From JBGLNJ01 sp964353405 (GTDB taxonomy: Bacteria > Chloroflexota > Anaerolineae > Fen-1058), in the NCBI GenBank assembly GCA_964353405.1, contig CAYGWJ010000496.1, positions 1 to 23,951 on the forward strand: DNA of 23,951 nt, written 5' to 3'. Every line of letters starts with the position of its first letter. Position 1 is the stretch's first letter. Of the stretch, positions 1 to 7,883 are shown one piece after another. Below the pieces are notes generated by a model. It was not told the origin of the DNA. It searched no databases and worked only from the letters and a program-made list of their open reading frames with translations. The position numbers and the translations under genes are program-made.

Positions 1-480
1 AAGATGGGCGGCCTGCTGCACGACCTGGGCAAGGCGATTGACCACGAGTTCGAAGGCACTCATGCTCAACTGGGCGCGGACTTTGCCAGGCGCTACGGCG
101 TGCCGGAGAAAGTGATCAACATCATCCGCAGCCATCACCACGAAGAAGACCAGCAGTCGCTGGAAGCCATTATCGTCGAATCCGCCGACGCCATCTCTGG
201 CGCGCGGCCCGGCGCCCGGCGCGAATCGTTGGAGACGTACCTCAAGCGCGTCAAGGATTTGGAAGACATTGCCAACGCGTTCCCGGGTGTATCACAGAGC
301 TACGCCATCCAGGCCGGGCGCGAAATCCGCATCGTCGTCAAGCCCGAAGAAATTGACGACCTGGCCTCGATTCGGCTTTCGAAGGACATTGCCAAGAAGG
401 TCGAAGAGTCCATGCAATATCCCGGCCAGATTCGCGTCACGGTCCTCCGCGAGACGCGCGCGGTCGAGTACGCCAAGTAG
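1..480 (+). CDS. rny: Ribonuclease Y, C-terminal part (5' end outside window)
   Basis: This is the 3' part of the gene for RNase Y, the membrane-anchored endoribonuclease that starts mRNA decay in many bacteria. The reading frame is open from base 1, so the gene enters from the left. The visible part covers the HD phosphohydrolase domain: the metal-binding His-Asp pair lies in LLHDLGKA near the start, followed by the histidine-rich SHHHEE and the conserved ADAISGARPGARRE segment. The C-terminal tail with PGQIRVTVLRETRAVEYAK is typical of the family end. The N-terminal membrane helix, coiled coil and KH domain lie outside the window. A strong hairpin follows the stop codon within four bases. 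The identification is firm. Confidence 0.96.
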   Translation, partial: KMGGLLHDLGKAIDHEFEGTHAQLGADFARRYGVPEKVINIIRSHHHEEDQQSLEAIIVESADAISGARPGARRESLETYLKRVKDLEDIANAFPGVSQSYAIQAGREIRIVVKPEEIDDLASIRLSKDIAKKVEESMQYPGQIRVTVLRETRAVEYAK

Positions 481-483
481 CGC

Positions 484-512
484 AAGCCCCCGACTAACCG
501 TCGGGGGCTTTC
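484..512 (+). terminator. Intrinsic terminator of rny, possibly bidirectional
   Basis: Perfect 11-bp inverted repeat AAGCCCCCGAC / GTCGGGGGCTT (484-494 and 500-510) with a 5-nt loop starts four bases after the rny stop. The stem ends in a short T run on the plus strand. It sits between convergent genes, so it may also stop transcripts of the minus-strand peptidase gene that ends at 559. Confidence 0.85.
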
Positions 513-558
513 ATCTCAGCGAGCGATTCGCCATCCGCCACAAGCTATCTGCCCTCGG

Positions 559-1716
559 CTAGGGCAGGTAGAGTCTCGGATTCAACAGCGAGTGATTGTA
601 CCGGATCTCAAAGTGCAGGTGCGGACCGGACGAGTTGCCGGTCGAGCCGACCAGACCGATGAGTTGCCCGCGCTGCACACCTTGTCCCGCGTAAACCCTG
701 AACCCGCTCAGGTGAGCATAGTATGTGGCATAACCATTGGCATGGTCAATCACGACCAAGTTGCCATAGCCAATGTCCGTCCAGCCAGCAAAGCTGACAA
801 AGCCGCCATCCGCCGCGTAGACCGGCGAGCCGGTCGCCGCACCCAGGTCGAGCGCGCGGTGGCCCCACCAATAGCCCTGAGTGAGCGTGCCCAGCACCGG
901 CCACTGGAAGCGACCCGTGCCTCGCGCGCCTTGCGGCACCGAGCCAGCATAGGCCGTGACAACTTTGGGCACGTAGGGCTTTTCGCCGCCCGCCACAATC
1001 AGCTTCATGCCCGGCTCAATCTTGTAATCCGGCGGCATTAAGACGTTAAACGAAACGCCCGTGATGGACTCGATCGTAGCCTTGTACTTTTTGGCGATGC
1101 TTTCCAGCGTATCGCCTTTGGCGACAGCGTGATACACGCCGTTCACCGGCAGAATGACCAGTTCCTGGCCAATCTGCAAATAGTCCGGCGCATCCTCCAC
1201 CGCCGAGTTCGACCACATGATCGTCTCCGGCTGAATGCCGAACATGATGGCGATGCCTTCCACCGTATCGCCGGGCTGAACCGTGTAGGTGATAACCGAG
1301 CGGCGCAAGCGGCTGGGGATTTGGGTCAGCGGCACGGGGGCGCGCACAATGGGTTCCACCTCGGGAGCGCGCCAAGTTGGGCCGCGCGTTTCGGGCGGCG
1401 GCAGTGTAATACTGACAGGCCGCACACCGAGCGGCGCGGCCGGCGTGGGCGTCATCACTTCCTCTGCCAAAGCCATCTGACTGAAGCTAAAGGGAGCGGT
1501 CAGCACGGTGCCGCTCAGCATCACCGCCCCCGCCACCAGGGCCAGCACCACCAGATGGCCTGTGAAGCGCGAGATCAAAGAACTGGCATTTTCCGTGGTG
1601 ACTTGCCAAGAAGTGCTGATAAGCCAAAACACGACCTGGGCCAGGCGCGTGTGCCAGGCAGGCTGGCTCAATGTCTCCGGCTCAGGCCGGGTAGACTCTA
1701 CAGGTGATACGCTCAT
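559..1716 (-). CDS. Membrane-anchored LysM-LysM-M23 peptidoglycan endopeptidase (second copy)
   Basis: A 385-aa cell-wall hydrolase. A cytoplasmic N-terminus is followed by one hydrophobic helix (about residues 54-76), a proline-rich linker, two LysM peptidoglycan-binding modules (about 143-190 and 194-242) and a C-terminal M23 zinc metallopeptidase domain. The M23 metal and catalytic motifs are intact: HxxxD at H286/D290, His335 in YAHLS and HLH at 366-368. The open frame extends 68 codons upstream inside the neighbouring gene, but I place the start at 1716 because AGGA of the sequence TAGGA (overlapping the stop codon of the upstream gene) lies 8 nt before this ATG, which indicates translational coupling. 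It is a paralogue of the gene directly upstream. Peptide substrate and regulation are not visible; LytM/NlpD-like roles in daughter-cell separation are possible. Confidence 0.9.
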   Translation of the reverse strand: MSVSPVESTRPEPETLSQPAWHTRLAQVVFWLISTSWQVTTENASSLISRFTGHLVVLALVAGAVMLSGTVLTAPFSFSQMALAEEVMTPTPAAPLGVRPVSITLPPPETRGPTWRAPEVEPIVRAPVPLTQIPSRLRRSVITYTVQPGDTVEGIAIMFGIQPETIMWSNSAVEDAPDYLQIGQELVILPVNGVYHAVAKGDTLESIAKKYKATIESITGVSFNVLMPPDYKIEPGMKLIVAGGEKPYVPKVVTAYAGSVPQGARGTGRFQWPVLGTLTQGYWWGHRALDLGAATGSPVYAADGGFVSFAGWTDIGYGNLVVIDHANGYATYYAHLSGFRVYAGQGVQRGQLIGLVGSTGNSSGPHLHFEIRYNHSLLNPRLYLP

Positions 1717-1723
1717 CAATATC

Positions 1724-2989
1724 CTATGGATTGGAGAGGCTGTTGAGTGGGTTGGGCAAGTCGCCGTTGAAGCGAGTCTCAAAGTGCAAGTGTGGCCCGG
1801 TTGACCGGCCCGTGGAGCCAATCGCCCCAATCGTCGCGCCCTTGACAATCTGCTGACCGCAGCGGACATAGATCTGGCTGAGGTGCGCGTACAGCGTTTG
1901 CCAGCCGTTGCCGTGGTCAAGCAGAATCATGTTACCATAGCCCCAGGAATTGGGGCCGGCCCACAGGACCGTGCCGGCGTCTGCGGCATAAACCGGGTCA
2001 CCCAAGTTGCCAGCAAAGTCAATGCCACGATGCCACCAGGCATAGGGATTACCGCTCACCGAGTGCGAGTTGGCCGGCCAGACAAACTTGCCCGTACCCA
2101 CAGTCTTGGCGGAGACGTTCAGGCATTGCCCGGCATTCGACCAACCACCTACGCCAGTGGTAGCCGGAGCCGGCTTGTTAGCCGCCGGGAGTTGCCAGAC
2201 GACCATCTCGCGCTTGCCGCCCGGCACAATGATTGACTTGCCCACCGGAAGCTCCTGGCCCGGGATCAGATTGTTCCAAACGGCCGAGGCGATGGCTTCA
2301 GGAGTGACTTTGTATTTCTTGGCGAGGCTGTCCAGCGTATCACCCTTTTGGGCGGTATGAAGGACGCCATCTACCGGCAGAACAGCAATTTCCATTCCCA
2401 CCGACAGCAAGTCCGGATTGTCCTTGAGTTCAGGATTGGCCCACAAGATGGACTCGGGCTGCAGGTTGAACTGTTGAGCGATGCCAAACATGGTATCGCC
2501 GGCCTGGATCGTGTAGCTGATCACATCCTTGCGAGGACGGTTGATGTAGGGCGTCAGAGGCGAGGCGGCACGCGACACCAACGATTGATCAGTGGACAGG
2601 CGCGGCCCACCGCGTGTTGTAAAGTTGAGCAGATTGGTATCAGCCCGGTTGCCCAAGTTTACCGCTGCAGTCGGGGTGAGCGTGAGCATAGAGGCCGCCC
2701 CTTCTTTCCCCGGCACGGGCAACTGTATGCCACTCAGTACGACTGCCAGCACCACCAGCCCAATGACGACCAGGTGTGCGCCGAAGCGGGCAATGACGGC
2801 CTGGGCGCCCTCGCTGGTGGCCTGCCAGGCGCTCATGGTGACCCAGGCAATGGAACGAGCAATGGCCGACTCGATTGAATCGGCCCACGCTCTCCTTACC
2901 GTCACTGTATTTGAGATGCGCGAATCTATGGTTGCCATTGGCTTGGGGTCAAGTATGTCGGGCAGTCCCCGTTTGCCTCTCCTCGGCAT
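1724..2989 (-). CDS. Membrane-anchored LysM-LysM-M23 peptidoglycan endopeptidase (first copy)
   Basis: A 421-aa paralogue of the downstream gene with the same order of parts: N-terminal tail, one membrane helix (about 72-90), low-complexity linker, two LysM modules (about 158-205 and 209-256) and an M23 peptidase domain. H320/D324, His369 in YAHLS and HLH at 400-402 supply the zinc and catalytic residues, so it should be active against peptidoglycan cross-bridges outside the membrane. Two cysteines (C289, C377) flank the peptidase part and are absent from the other copy. The start is uncertain: ATG at 2989 has no Shine-Dalgarno and lies only about 15 nt after the predicted transcript start, while ATG at 2938 (residue 18) is an alternative. 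The stop codon is 7 nt before the next start, so both copies are one operon. Confidence 0.9.
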   Translation of the reverse strand: MPRRGKRGLPDILDPKPMATIDSRISNTVTVRRAWADSIESAIARSIAWVTMSAWQATSEGAQAVIARFGAHLVVIGLVVLAVVLSGIQLPVPGKEGAASMLTLTPTAAVNLGNRADTNLLNFTTRGGPRLSTDQSLVSRAASPLTPYINRPRKDVISYTIQAGDTMFGIAQQFNLQPESILWANPELKDNPDLLSVGMEIAVLPVDGVLHTAQKGDTLDSLAKKYKVTPEAIASAVWNNLIPGQELPVGKSIIVPGGKREMVVWQLPAANKPAPATTGVGGWSNAGQCLNVSAKTVGTGKFVWPANSHSVSGNPYAWWHRGIDFAGNLGDPVYAADAGTVLWAGPNSWGYGNMILLDHGNGWQTLYAHLSQIYVRCGQQIVKGATIGAIGSTGRSTGPHLHFETRFNGDLPNPLNSLSNP

Positions 2990-3011
2990 TACAATCTGTT
3001 ACGATGGATAG

Positions 3012-3040
3012 ATTATACATGGATAGCCAATGGCGGTCAA
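3012..3040 (-). promoter_or_regulatory. Sigma-70-type promoter of the LysM-M23 operon
   Basis: Read on the minus strand: -35 TTGACC (3035-3040), 17-bp spacer, -10 TATAAT (3012-3017). Transcription would start near 3005, about 15 nt before the ATG at 2989 and 67 nt before the alternative ATG at 2938. Confidence 0.75.
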
Positions 3041-3065
3041 GCCTGATAGATTGCCTGACCGCCAT
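3030..3065. repeat. 10-bp inverted repeat overlapping the -35 box
   Basis: ATGGCGGTCA (3030-3039) and TGACCGCCAT (3056-3065) form a perfect 10-bp inverted repeat around a 16-nt loop. One arm contains most of the -35 box of the peptidase operon promoter. It could be an operator, or the 3' hairpin of the rho transcript, but no T run follows it on the minus strand. Confidence 0.6.
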
Positions 3066-3186
3066 ATATAGGGTAGAACAACCGGAAAAACGCCAGATAT
3101 GGATACTGCCTTGCTTCTAACCGAAATCAGTGGTCAATCGTCAGAAAGTTCTAACCTTCCCGACGACATTGACTGGAACAGGAGTG

Positions 3187-4470
3187 CTACCCCATGTCCC
3201 GCAGCGAGTCGAGGAATTCGGTGTTCGAGCGAGTGCGTTTCAAGGCGTTGATAAGGGAATCCATAGCTTCGGACGACACGCTGTCTTCGCCCCGCCCCTG
3301 CGGCATGGACGCGGACATGTGGGCGATCATCCGCCGCATCGTCCAAATCTTGCTCAAGATGGGGGACTCGATGAGCAACTCTTCGCGGCGGGTAGACGAC
3401 CGCTCGATATCGAACGCCGGGAAGATGCGCCGTTCCTGGAGCCGGCGGTTAAGATGCAGCTCCATGTTACCCGTGCCCTTGAACTCTTCATAAATCATGT
3501 CGTCCATGCGGGAGCCGGTATCCACCAGGCAGGTGGCTATAACCGTCAGGCTGCCCCCTTCTTCGATATTACGGGCTGCGCCAAAAAAGCGCTTGGGCGG
3601 GTAAAGCGCCGCCGGGTCCAGACCGCCGGAAAGTGTGCGCCCACTCGGCGTGACGACCAGGTTAAAGGCGCGGGAGAGTCGGGTGATCGAGTCCATCAAA
3701 ATCATCACGTGGCGGCGGCCTTCCACCAGCCGCTTGGCGCGCTCCAGAGCCATCTCAGCCACGCGTGTCTGATTCTGCACCGTGTCGTCAAAGGTGCTGG
3801 AAATCACCTCGGCCTCCACCGAGCGGTCCATATCGGTGACTTCCTCCGGGCGCTCCCCGATGAGAACAACCATGAGGTGGACTTCGGGGTAGTTGAGTGA
3901 AATCGCGTTGGCGATGTGCTTGAGCACCGTCGTTTTGCCAGCCTTGGGCGGCGAGACAATCAGCCCGCGCTGACCCTGACCGACAGGCGTGACCATGTCC
4001 AGCAAGCGCGTCGTCAGGTTGTGCGGGTCCGTCTCCAGATTGTAGCGGTGATTCGGGAAGATGGGCGTGAGCTTTTCAAAGACCGGACGAGCCTTGGCCT
4101 GCTCCGGGTCCAGCCCGTTGACGGCCTCGACGCGCAGCAGCCCAAAATACTTTTCGTTCTCCTTGGGCGGGCGCACCTGGCCCACGACCATATCACCTGT
4201 CCGCAATCCAAAGCGGCGGATCTGCGACTGGCTGACATAGACATCTTCCGGGCCGGGCAGGTAATGGTCGGCGCGCAAAAAGCCGATGCCATCCTCGACA
4301 ATGTCCAGCACGCCGCCGCCGAAAGCATAACCCTGCTGCTCCGCTTTGGCGCGCAGCAGGCGCAAAATCAGGTCTTCTTTCTTGAGCCGGCTGTAGCCGG
4401 AAATCTCCATAGATTTGGACAACTCTCGCAATTCGCTGAGTGTTTTGGTTTCCAGTTCTGCAAAGTCCAC
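3187..4470 (-). CDS. rho: Transcription termination factor Rho
   Basis: A 427-aa hexameric RNA-dependent ATPase that ends transcription at C-rich unstructured sites. In order: the N-terminal helical Rho-N region (about 5-45, LSELRELSKSMEI), the cold-shock-like RNA-binding domain (about 50-120, with GFLRADHYLPGPEDVYVS), and the ATPase core. The Walker A loop is SPPKAGKTT at 173-181, Walker B is VMILMD near 255-260, and the Q- and R-loop regions (TLSGGLDPAAL; DDMIYEEFKGTGNMELHL) are intact. Length matches the usual 415-430 aa. The start codon is GTG at 4470, six bases after a strong AGGGAGG (4477-4483). It has its own promoter near 4700 and a leader of about 200 nt; Rho genes in other bacteria are often autoregulated through such leaders. 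Confidence 0.97.
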   Translation of the reverse strand: MDFAELETKTLSELRELSKSMEISGYSRLKKEDLILRLLRAKAEQQGYAFGGGVLDIVEDGIGFLRADHYLPGPEDVYVSQSQIRRFGLRTGDMVVGQVRPPKENEKYFGLLRVEAVNGLDPEQAKARPVFEKLTPIFPNHRYNLETDPHNLTTRLLDMVTPVGQGQRGLIVSPPKAGKTTVLKHIANAISLNYPEVHLMVVLIGERPEEVTDMDRSVEAEVISSTFDDTVQNQTRVAEMALERAKRLVEGRRHVMILMDSITRLSRAFNLVVTPSGRTLSGGLDPAALYPPKRFFGAARNIEEGGSLTVIATCLVDTGSRMDDMIYEEFKGTGNMELHLNRRLQERRIFPAFDIERSSTRREELLIESPILSKIWTMRRMIAHMSASMPQGRGEDSVSSEAMDSLINALKRTRSNTEFLDSLRDMG

Positions 4471-4675
4471 TGGGGGCCTCCCTAAGATAAATGCTGCCGC
4501 AACTGCGCTCCAGCGCAGTCAGGCTAAAAAGATCTAGACAGGTTCAAAGGCTGCGCCACAAAGGGCGCGTCGTCCTCGCTTCATTTGAAGGGATACGTTA
4601 TCGCCAATTGAGGTCTGGATAAAAAGCTAGAGGAATAACGTGGTGCTACTTGCTCCGCTCCACCTGAGCGAAGAT
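4471..4675 (-). promoter_or_regulatory. Long 5' leader of rho with a small hairpin
   Basis: About 200 nt separate the predicted transcript start near 4675 from the GTG of rho. It holds an 8-bp inverted repeat ACTGCGCT/AGCGCAGT (4502-4509, 4512-4519) close to the ribosome-binding site and no credible ORF. In Escherichia coli the rho leader is the target of Rho autoregulation; a similar role here is inference. Confidence 0.45.
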
Positions 4676-4681
4676 AACCCT

Positions 4682-4710
4682 ATTATAGCATTCTCTGCAT
4701 TATGCGTCAA
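4682..4710 (-). promoter_or_regulatory. Near-consensus sigma-70 promoter of rho
   Basis: Minus strand: -35 TTGACG (4705-4710), exactly 17 bp, -10 TATAAT (4682-4687). It lies between the end of cdsA (4762) and rho, so rho can be transcribed independently of the rpsB-cdsA block. Confidence 0.85.
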
Positions 4711-4761
4711 ACGGCGATAGAAAGTGAAACGCACCCCCTGTCCGTCTTGTCCATCTGACTG

Positions 4762-5628
4762 TCAGCGAGCGATCCATGCAGCATAGTAAAAAGCGATCAC
4801 CGCCGCCCACAACAGACTATCAATCCGGTCAAACATCCCGCCATGTCCGGGGATAAGATTGCCACTGTCCTTCGCCCCCACGTGGCGCTTGATCAGCGAT
4901 TCGGCCAGGTCACCCAGCGGCGAAAGGAATCCGATGAGCAATCCGAGCGCTAACCCATCCCAAATCGTGAGGCGGGTGGCCGGGCCCCAAAAGGGAGAAA
5001 TGACTTGAATCAGCGCAGAGATAGCAACGCCGCTCACGGCTGCCCAGACAACCCCGCCTGCAAAACCTTCCAAAGTCTTGAGTGGGCTGACCAAACGCGA
5101 CAGCTTGTGCCGTCCCCACCGCTGGCCGACCAGGTACGCGCCCGTGTCCTCCAGCCAAGCGATGGATAGCGCAAGAGTGGTCCACCACAAACCTTCACCG
5201 TGGGCCGGGGCGAGCAAGCTCGCGCGCGGCAATATGCCCATATCGCGCACCAGAACAAAATGTGCGCCGACCCAGCCCAGGTACAGGCTGCCTGCGACCG
5301 TCCAGGCCCAATCCGACACGGCGTTGGCATGTCCGCGATCGTAACGCAACACGGCCCAGGCCAACGTGCCCAGCAGAAACAAGGTTAACCCCGGCTTTAA
5401 CAACTGCCGCTCAGGGAAAGCCGCATCCAACACGAACAACCAGATGGCGCCCATCACCCACGCCGGCGAAGGACCGCCATCGGCATGGCTTAACAGTTGG
5501 GCATACTCGTAGCCCGACAACGTGAGCACGAGCAGAACCAATCCCAGGAACCAAAGGCCGCCCCAAAAAGTCAACCCCAGAATCAAAGGGATGAGAACGG
5601 CGGCGCTCAACAAACGGTTGCGGAGCAT
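4762..5628 (-). CDS. cdsA: Phosphatidate cytidylyltransferase (CDP-diglyceride synthase)
   Basis: A 288-aa polytopic membrane enzyme that converts phosphatidic acid and CTP to CDP-diacylglycerol, the precursor of most bacterial phospholipids. Several hydrophobic helices run through the chain. The C-terminal family signature is complete (residues 244-270): SLIKRHVGAKDSGN followed by PGHGGMFDRID, giving the K-D and H-G-G...D-R-x-D metal/substrate residues. The earlier WLEDTGAYLVGQRWGRHKL segment is also typical. The start at 5628 has only a weak ribosome-binding site. It lies 86 nt downstream of uppS, the usual partner order in bacteria. No clear terminator follows before the rho promoter. Confidence 0.95.
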   Translation of the reverse strand: MLRNRLLSAAVLIPLILGLTFWGGLWFLGLVLLVLTLSGYEYAQLLSHADGGPSPAWVMGAIWLFVLDAAFPERQLLKPGLTLFLLGTLAWAVLRYDRGHANAVSDWAWTVAGSLYLGWVGAHFVLVRDMGILPRASLLAPAHGEGLWWTTLALSIAWLEDTGAYLVGQRWGRHKLSRLVSPLKTLEGFAGGVVWAAVSGVAISALIQVISPFWGPATRLTIWDGLALGLLIGFLSPLGDLAESLIKRHVGAKDSGNLIPGHGGMFDRIDSLLWAAVIAFYYAAWIAR

Positions 5629-5714
5629 GGGGCTATGTCAACTTGAGGCAAAGACCAAACCAGCACGCGATGGAGCGGCCGACCGAACCTGCCGGGCTGA
5701 GGCAGCCTTGCCAG

Positions 5715-6446
5715 TCACCGTGCACCGGACACCTGCTCGGTCGTCATTCCAAAGCGACGCTCGCGCCGGGCATAGTCTTCCAGCGCCTTGCGCAACTCGT
5801 CCTTGTCAAAGTCCGGCCACAGGACCGGTGTGAAATAGTATTCCGAATAAGCGCCCTGCCACAGCATAAAGTTGCTGATGCGCGATTCGTTGCCGGTGCG
5901 GATGATCATGTCCGGGTCGGGCAGGGTCGCCGTGTAGAGATAACGCGCAAACAGATGCTCGTCAACGTCATCCGGGCGAATGCCATCCGCAATGATGCGC
6001 TTGACCGCATCCAGGATTTCGGCCTTGCCGCCATAGTTGAATGCGACGTTTAGCATGAGGCGATCATTGCCCCGGGTGAGTTCAATCGCGTGACGCACTT
6101 TGGTCTGCAGGTGCGGGGCAATGCCTTCTAACCGACCAATGTGGCGGAGCCGCACGCCGTTCTTATGCAGCTCGTTCAGCTCACGATCAATGACTTGTTC
6201 CACGATGTCCATCAAGCCGCGCACTTCTTCCTGCGGGCGCCGCCAGTTTTCTGTGGAAAAAGCCCAGATCGTCAGTATCTTGACATTGAATTCAACGCAG
6301 GCGTTGAGGATGCGGCGCAAGTTTTCTGTGCCCGCGCGGTGTCCAGCCAAGCGCGGCAATCCGCGCGCCTTGGCCCAACGGCCGTTGCCGTCCATGATGA
6401 TGGCGATATGGGTGGGGATGCGAGTCAAAATTTCGGGTGATGCCAT
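5715..6446 (-). CDS. uppS: Undecaprenyl diphosphate synthase (cis-prenyltransferase)
   Basis: A 243-aa soluble enzyme that extends farnesyl-PP with isopentenyl-PP units to the C55 carrier used for peptidoglycan. The catalytic start HIAIIMDGNGRWA (13-25, with Asp19) is intact, as is FSTENWRRP at 63-71 and the IPP-binding/dimer region IRTGNESRISNFMLWQ beginning at 182. In many homologues the fourth residue of the last motif is Gly rather than Asn184-185 context seen here, a small variation. The length is normal. The gene sits between frr and cdsA as in many bacteria. The ribosome-binding site is weak (AAAAG), so the start rests on the family alignment. Confidence 0.96.
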   Translation of the reverse strand: MASPEILTRIPTHIAIIMDGNGRWAKARGLPRLAGHRAGTENLRRILNACVEFNVKILTIWAFSTENWRRPQEEVRGLMDIVEQVIDRELNELHKNGVRLRHIGRLEGIAPHLQTKVRHAIELTRGNDRLMLNVAFNYGGKAEILDAVKRIIADGIRPDDVDEHLFARYLYTATLPDPDMIIRTGNESRISNFMLWQGAYSEYYFTPVLWPDFDKDELRKALEDYARRERRFGMTTEQVSGAR

Positions 6447-6481
6447 ACAATACTTTTAACCGCCGACCACCGACTTGGGCG

Positions 6482-6505
6482 GTCTGCCGTCTGCCGTCTG
6501 CCGTC
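6482..6505. repeat. Heptanucleotide tandem repeat between frr and uppS
   Basis: GTCTGCC is repeated three times (6482-6502), followed by a partial fourth unit. It lies in the 75-nt gap between frr and uppS. No function is evident; slipped-strand length variation is possible. Confidence 0.7.
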
Positions 6506-6521
6506 TACAGTCGAGCCAAGA

Positions 6522-7079
6522 CTAGACCTCTGCGATCTCTTTTTCCTTGCGCGCGCCCGACTCGTCCACTTTGTCAATGTATCGTTTGGTCAACTTTTCG
6601 AGGTCTTCACGGCCCCGCTCGGCTTCATCCTCGGTGACGAGCTTTTCCTTCTCAAAATCGCGGACGTCGTTCATCCCGTCACGACGGAGATTGCGCACCG
6701 AGATGTGCGCCTCTTCCACTCGCCTCTTGACAATCCTGGCCAACTCGATGCGGCGCTCCTGCGTGAGGCGAGGGATGACGAGACGGATGAGCTTGCCATC
6801 ATTGTTGGGCGTCAACCCCAACTCGCTGGCGAGAATGGCGCGCTCGATGCCTTTGACCGAAGCCGGGTCATACGGGCGAATCGCGAGCAGTTGCGGCTCT
6901 GGGGCCGAGATGGTGGCCAGTTGCTCCAACGGTGTGGGAACGCCATAGTAATCCACCATCAGCCGCTCGACCAACGCCGGCGTGGCACGGCCCGTGCGGA
7001 TTCCCCTCAGGTCGAGGTCCAGCGCGTCGAGGGTCTTTTTCATCTTATTTTCGGTTTCGCGCAAGAGGTCTTTGATCAT
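6522..7079 (-). CDS. frr: Ribosome recycling factor
   Basis: A 185-aa protein that, with EF-G, splits the post-termination ribosome. The full length matches the family and conserved segments are present: LRGIRTGRATPALVE near the start, the DYYGVPTPLEQLATIS region, IRPYDPASVKGIERAI, the SELGLTPNNDGKLIRLVIPRLT block and the C-terminal helix with VRNLRRDGMNDV. The gene follows pyrH with a 6-nt gap; AAGGA overlapping the pyrH TAA stop serves as ribosome-binding site, which points to translational coupling. Confidence 0.97.
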   Translation of the reverse strand: MIKDLLRETENKMKKTLDALDLDLRGIRTGRATPALVERLMVDYYGVPTPLEQLATISAPEPQLLAIRPYDPASVKGIERAILASELGLTPNNDGKLIRLVIPRLTQERRIELARIVKRRVEEAHISVRNLRRDGMNDVRDFEKEKLVTEDEAERGREDLEKLTKRYIDKVDESGARKEKEIAEV

Positions 7080-7085
7080 AGGTCC

Positions 7086-7802
7086 TTACCTGGCAATCAT
7101 TGTGCCGATGGATTCGCCCAACACCGCGCGCTCCAGGCTGCTGGGCTGCCACAGGTCAATCACGACGATGGGCATGTCATTGTCCATGCACAGCGAGAGG
7201 GCGGTACTATCCAGCACGCCCACGCGCAGGTTGAGCGCGTCAATGTACGTGAGGTGCTCAAAGCGCTGCGCGTCGGGATTCGTGTGCGGGTCAGCCGAAT
7301 AGACCGCATCCACCTTGGTGGCCTTGATGAGCACATCCGCGCCGATTTCCATCGCGCGCAAAGCCGCCGCCGTATCCGTGGTAAAGTATGGGTTGCCGGT
7401 GCCGCCGCCGATGATGACGACGCGGCCTTTTTCCAGATGGCGAATCGCGCGCAGGCGGATATACGGCTCGGCGATGGCGCGCATCTCGATGGCGGTCTGC
7501 ACGCGCGTGACGATGCCCTGCCGCTCCAGCGCGTCCTGCAGAGCCAGCGCGTTCATGATGGTTGCAATCATGCCCATGTGGTCGGCGGTGGCACGCTCCA
7601 TGCCGTGCGACAGCCCATCCTTGCCACGCCACAGGTTGCCCGCGCCCAGCACAATGGCGACCTCGACCTCATAGTTCTTGACCGCTTTGACTTTGGTGGC
7701 GACATCTTCGGCCATGCTCGGGCTGATGCCAAAGCCGCCCTGCCCGGCCAGCGACTCACCGCCCAGCTTGAGCAACACGCGCTTGTATTTGGGGACCGCC
7801 AT
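7086..7802 (-). CDS. pyrH: UMP kinase
   Basis: A 238-aa amino-acid-kinase-fold enzyme that phosphorylates UMP to UDP, supplying pyrimidine nucleotides; bacterial UMP kinases are hexameric and allosterically controlled by GTP/UTP. Visible motifs are KRVLLKLGGESLAG at the start (phosphate loop), GAGNLWRG, the DHMGMIATIMNALALQDALE helix, GGGTGNPYFTTDTAAALRA and KATKVDAVYSADP. The frame could begin at a TTG at 7808, but GGAG lies only one base before that codon and 7 nt before ATG 7802, so I choose 7802. An intrinsic terminator lies about 30 nt upstream of the start and separates it from tsf. Confidence 0.96.
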   Translation of the reverse strand: MAVPKYKRVLLKLGGESLAGQGGFGISPSMAEDVATKVKAVKNYEVEVAIVLGAGNLWRGKDGLSHGMERATADHMGMIATIMNALALQDALERQGIVTRVQTAIEMRAIAEPYIRLRAIRHLEKGRVVIIGGGTGNPYFTTDTAAALRAMEIGADVLIKATKVDAVYSADPHTNPDAQRFEHLTYIDALNLRVGVLDSTALSLCMDNDMPIVVIDLWQPSSLERAVLGESIGTMIAR

Positions 7803-7832
7803 ATCCAAACTCCACTAGCTATAGGTTACACC

Positions 7833-7866
7833 AAAACCGGGTGATTGTCCAATCCAATCACCCGGT
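7833..7866 (-). terminator. Intrinsic terminator between tsf and pyrH
   Basis: Perfect 12-bp stem ACCGGGTGATTG / CAATCACCCGGT (7836-7847, 7855-7866), 7-nt loop, then TTTT on the minus strand (7833-7836). It follows the tsf stop by 17 nt and would end or attenuate rpsB-tsf transcripts. No good promoter is visible between it and pyrH, so partial read-through probably feeds pyrH. Confidence 0.85.
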
Positions 7867-7883
7867 CCGTTTCTTGATTTCGG

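Noticed and set aside
6482..6505. CRISPR-like or regulatory array
   Set aside because: It is only a 7-bp unit repeated about three times without spacers.
6705..7844. 379-codon open frame on the plus strand
   Set aside because: It is antisense to frr and pyrH, both intact; composition and content show no protein family.
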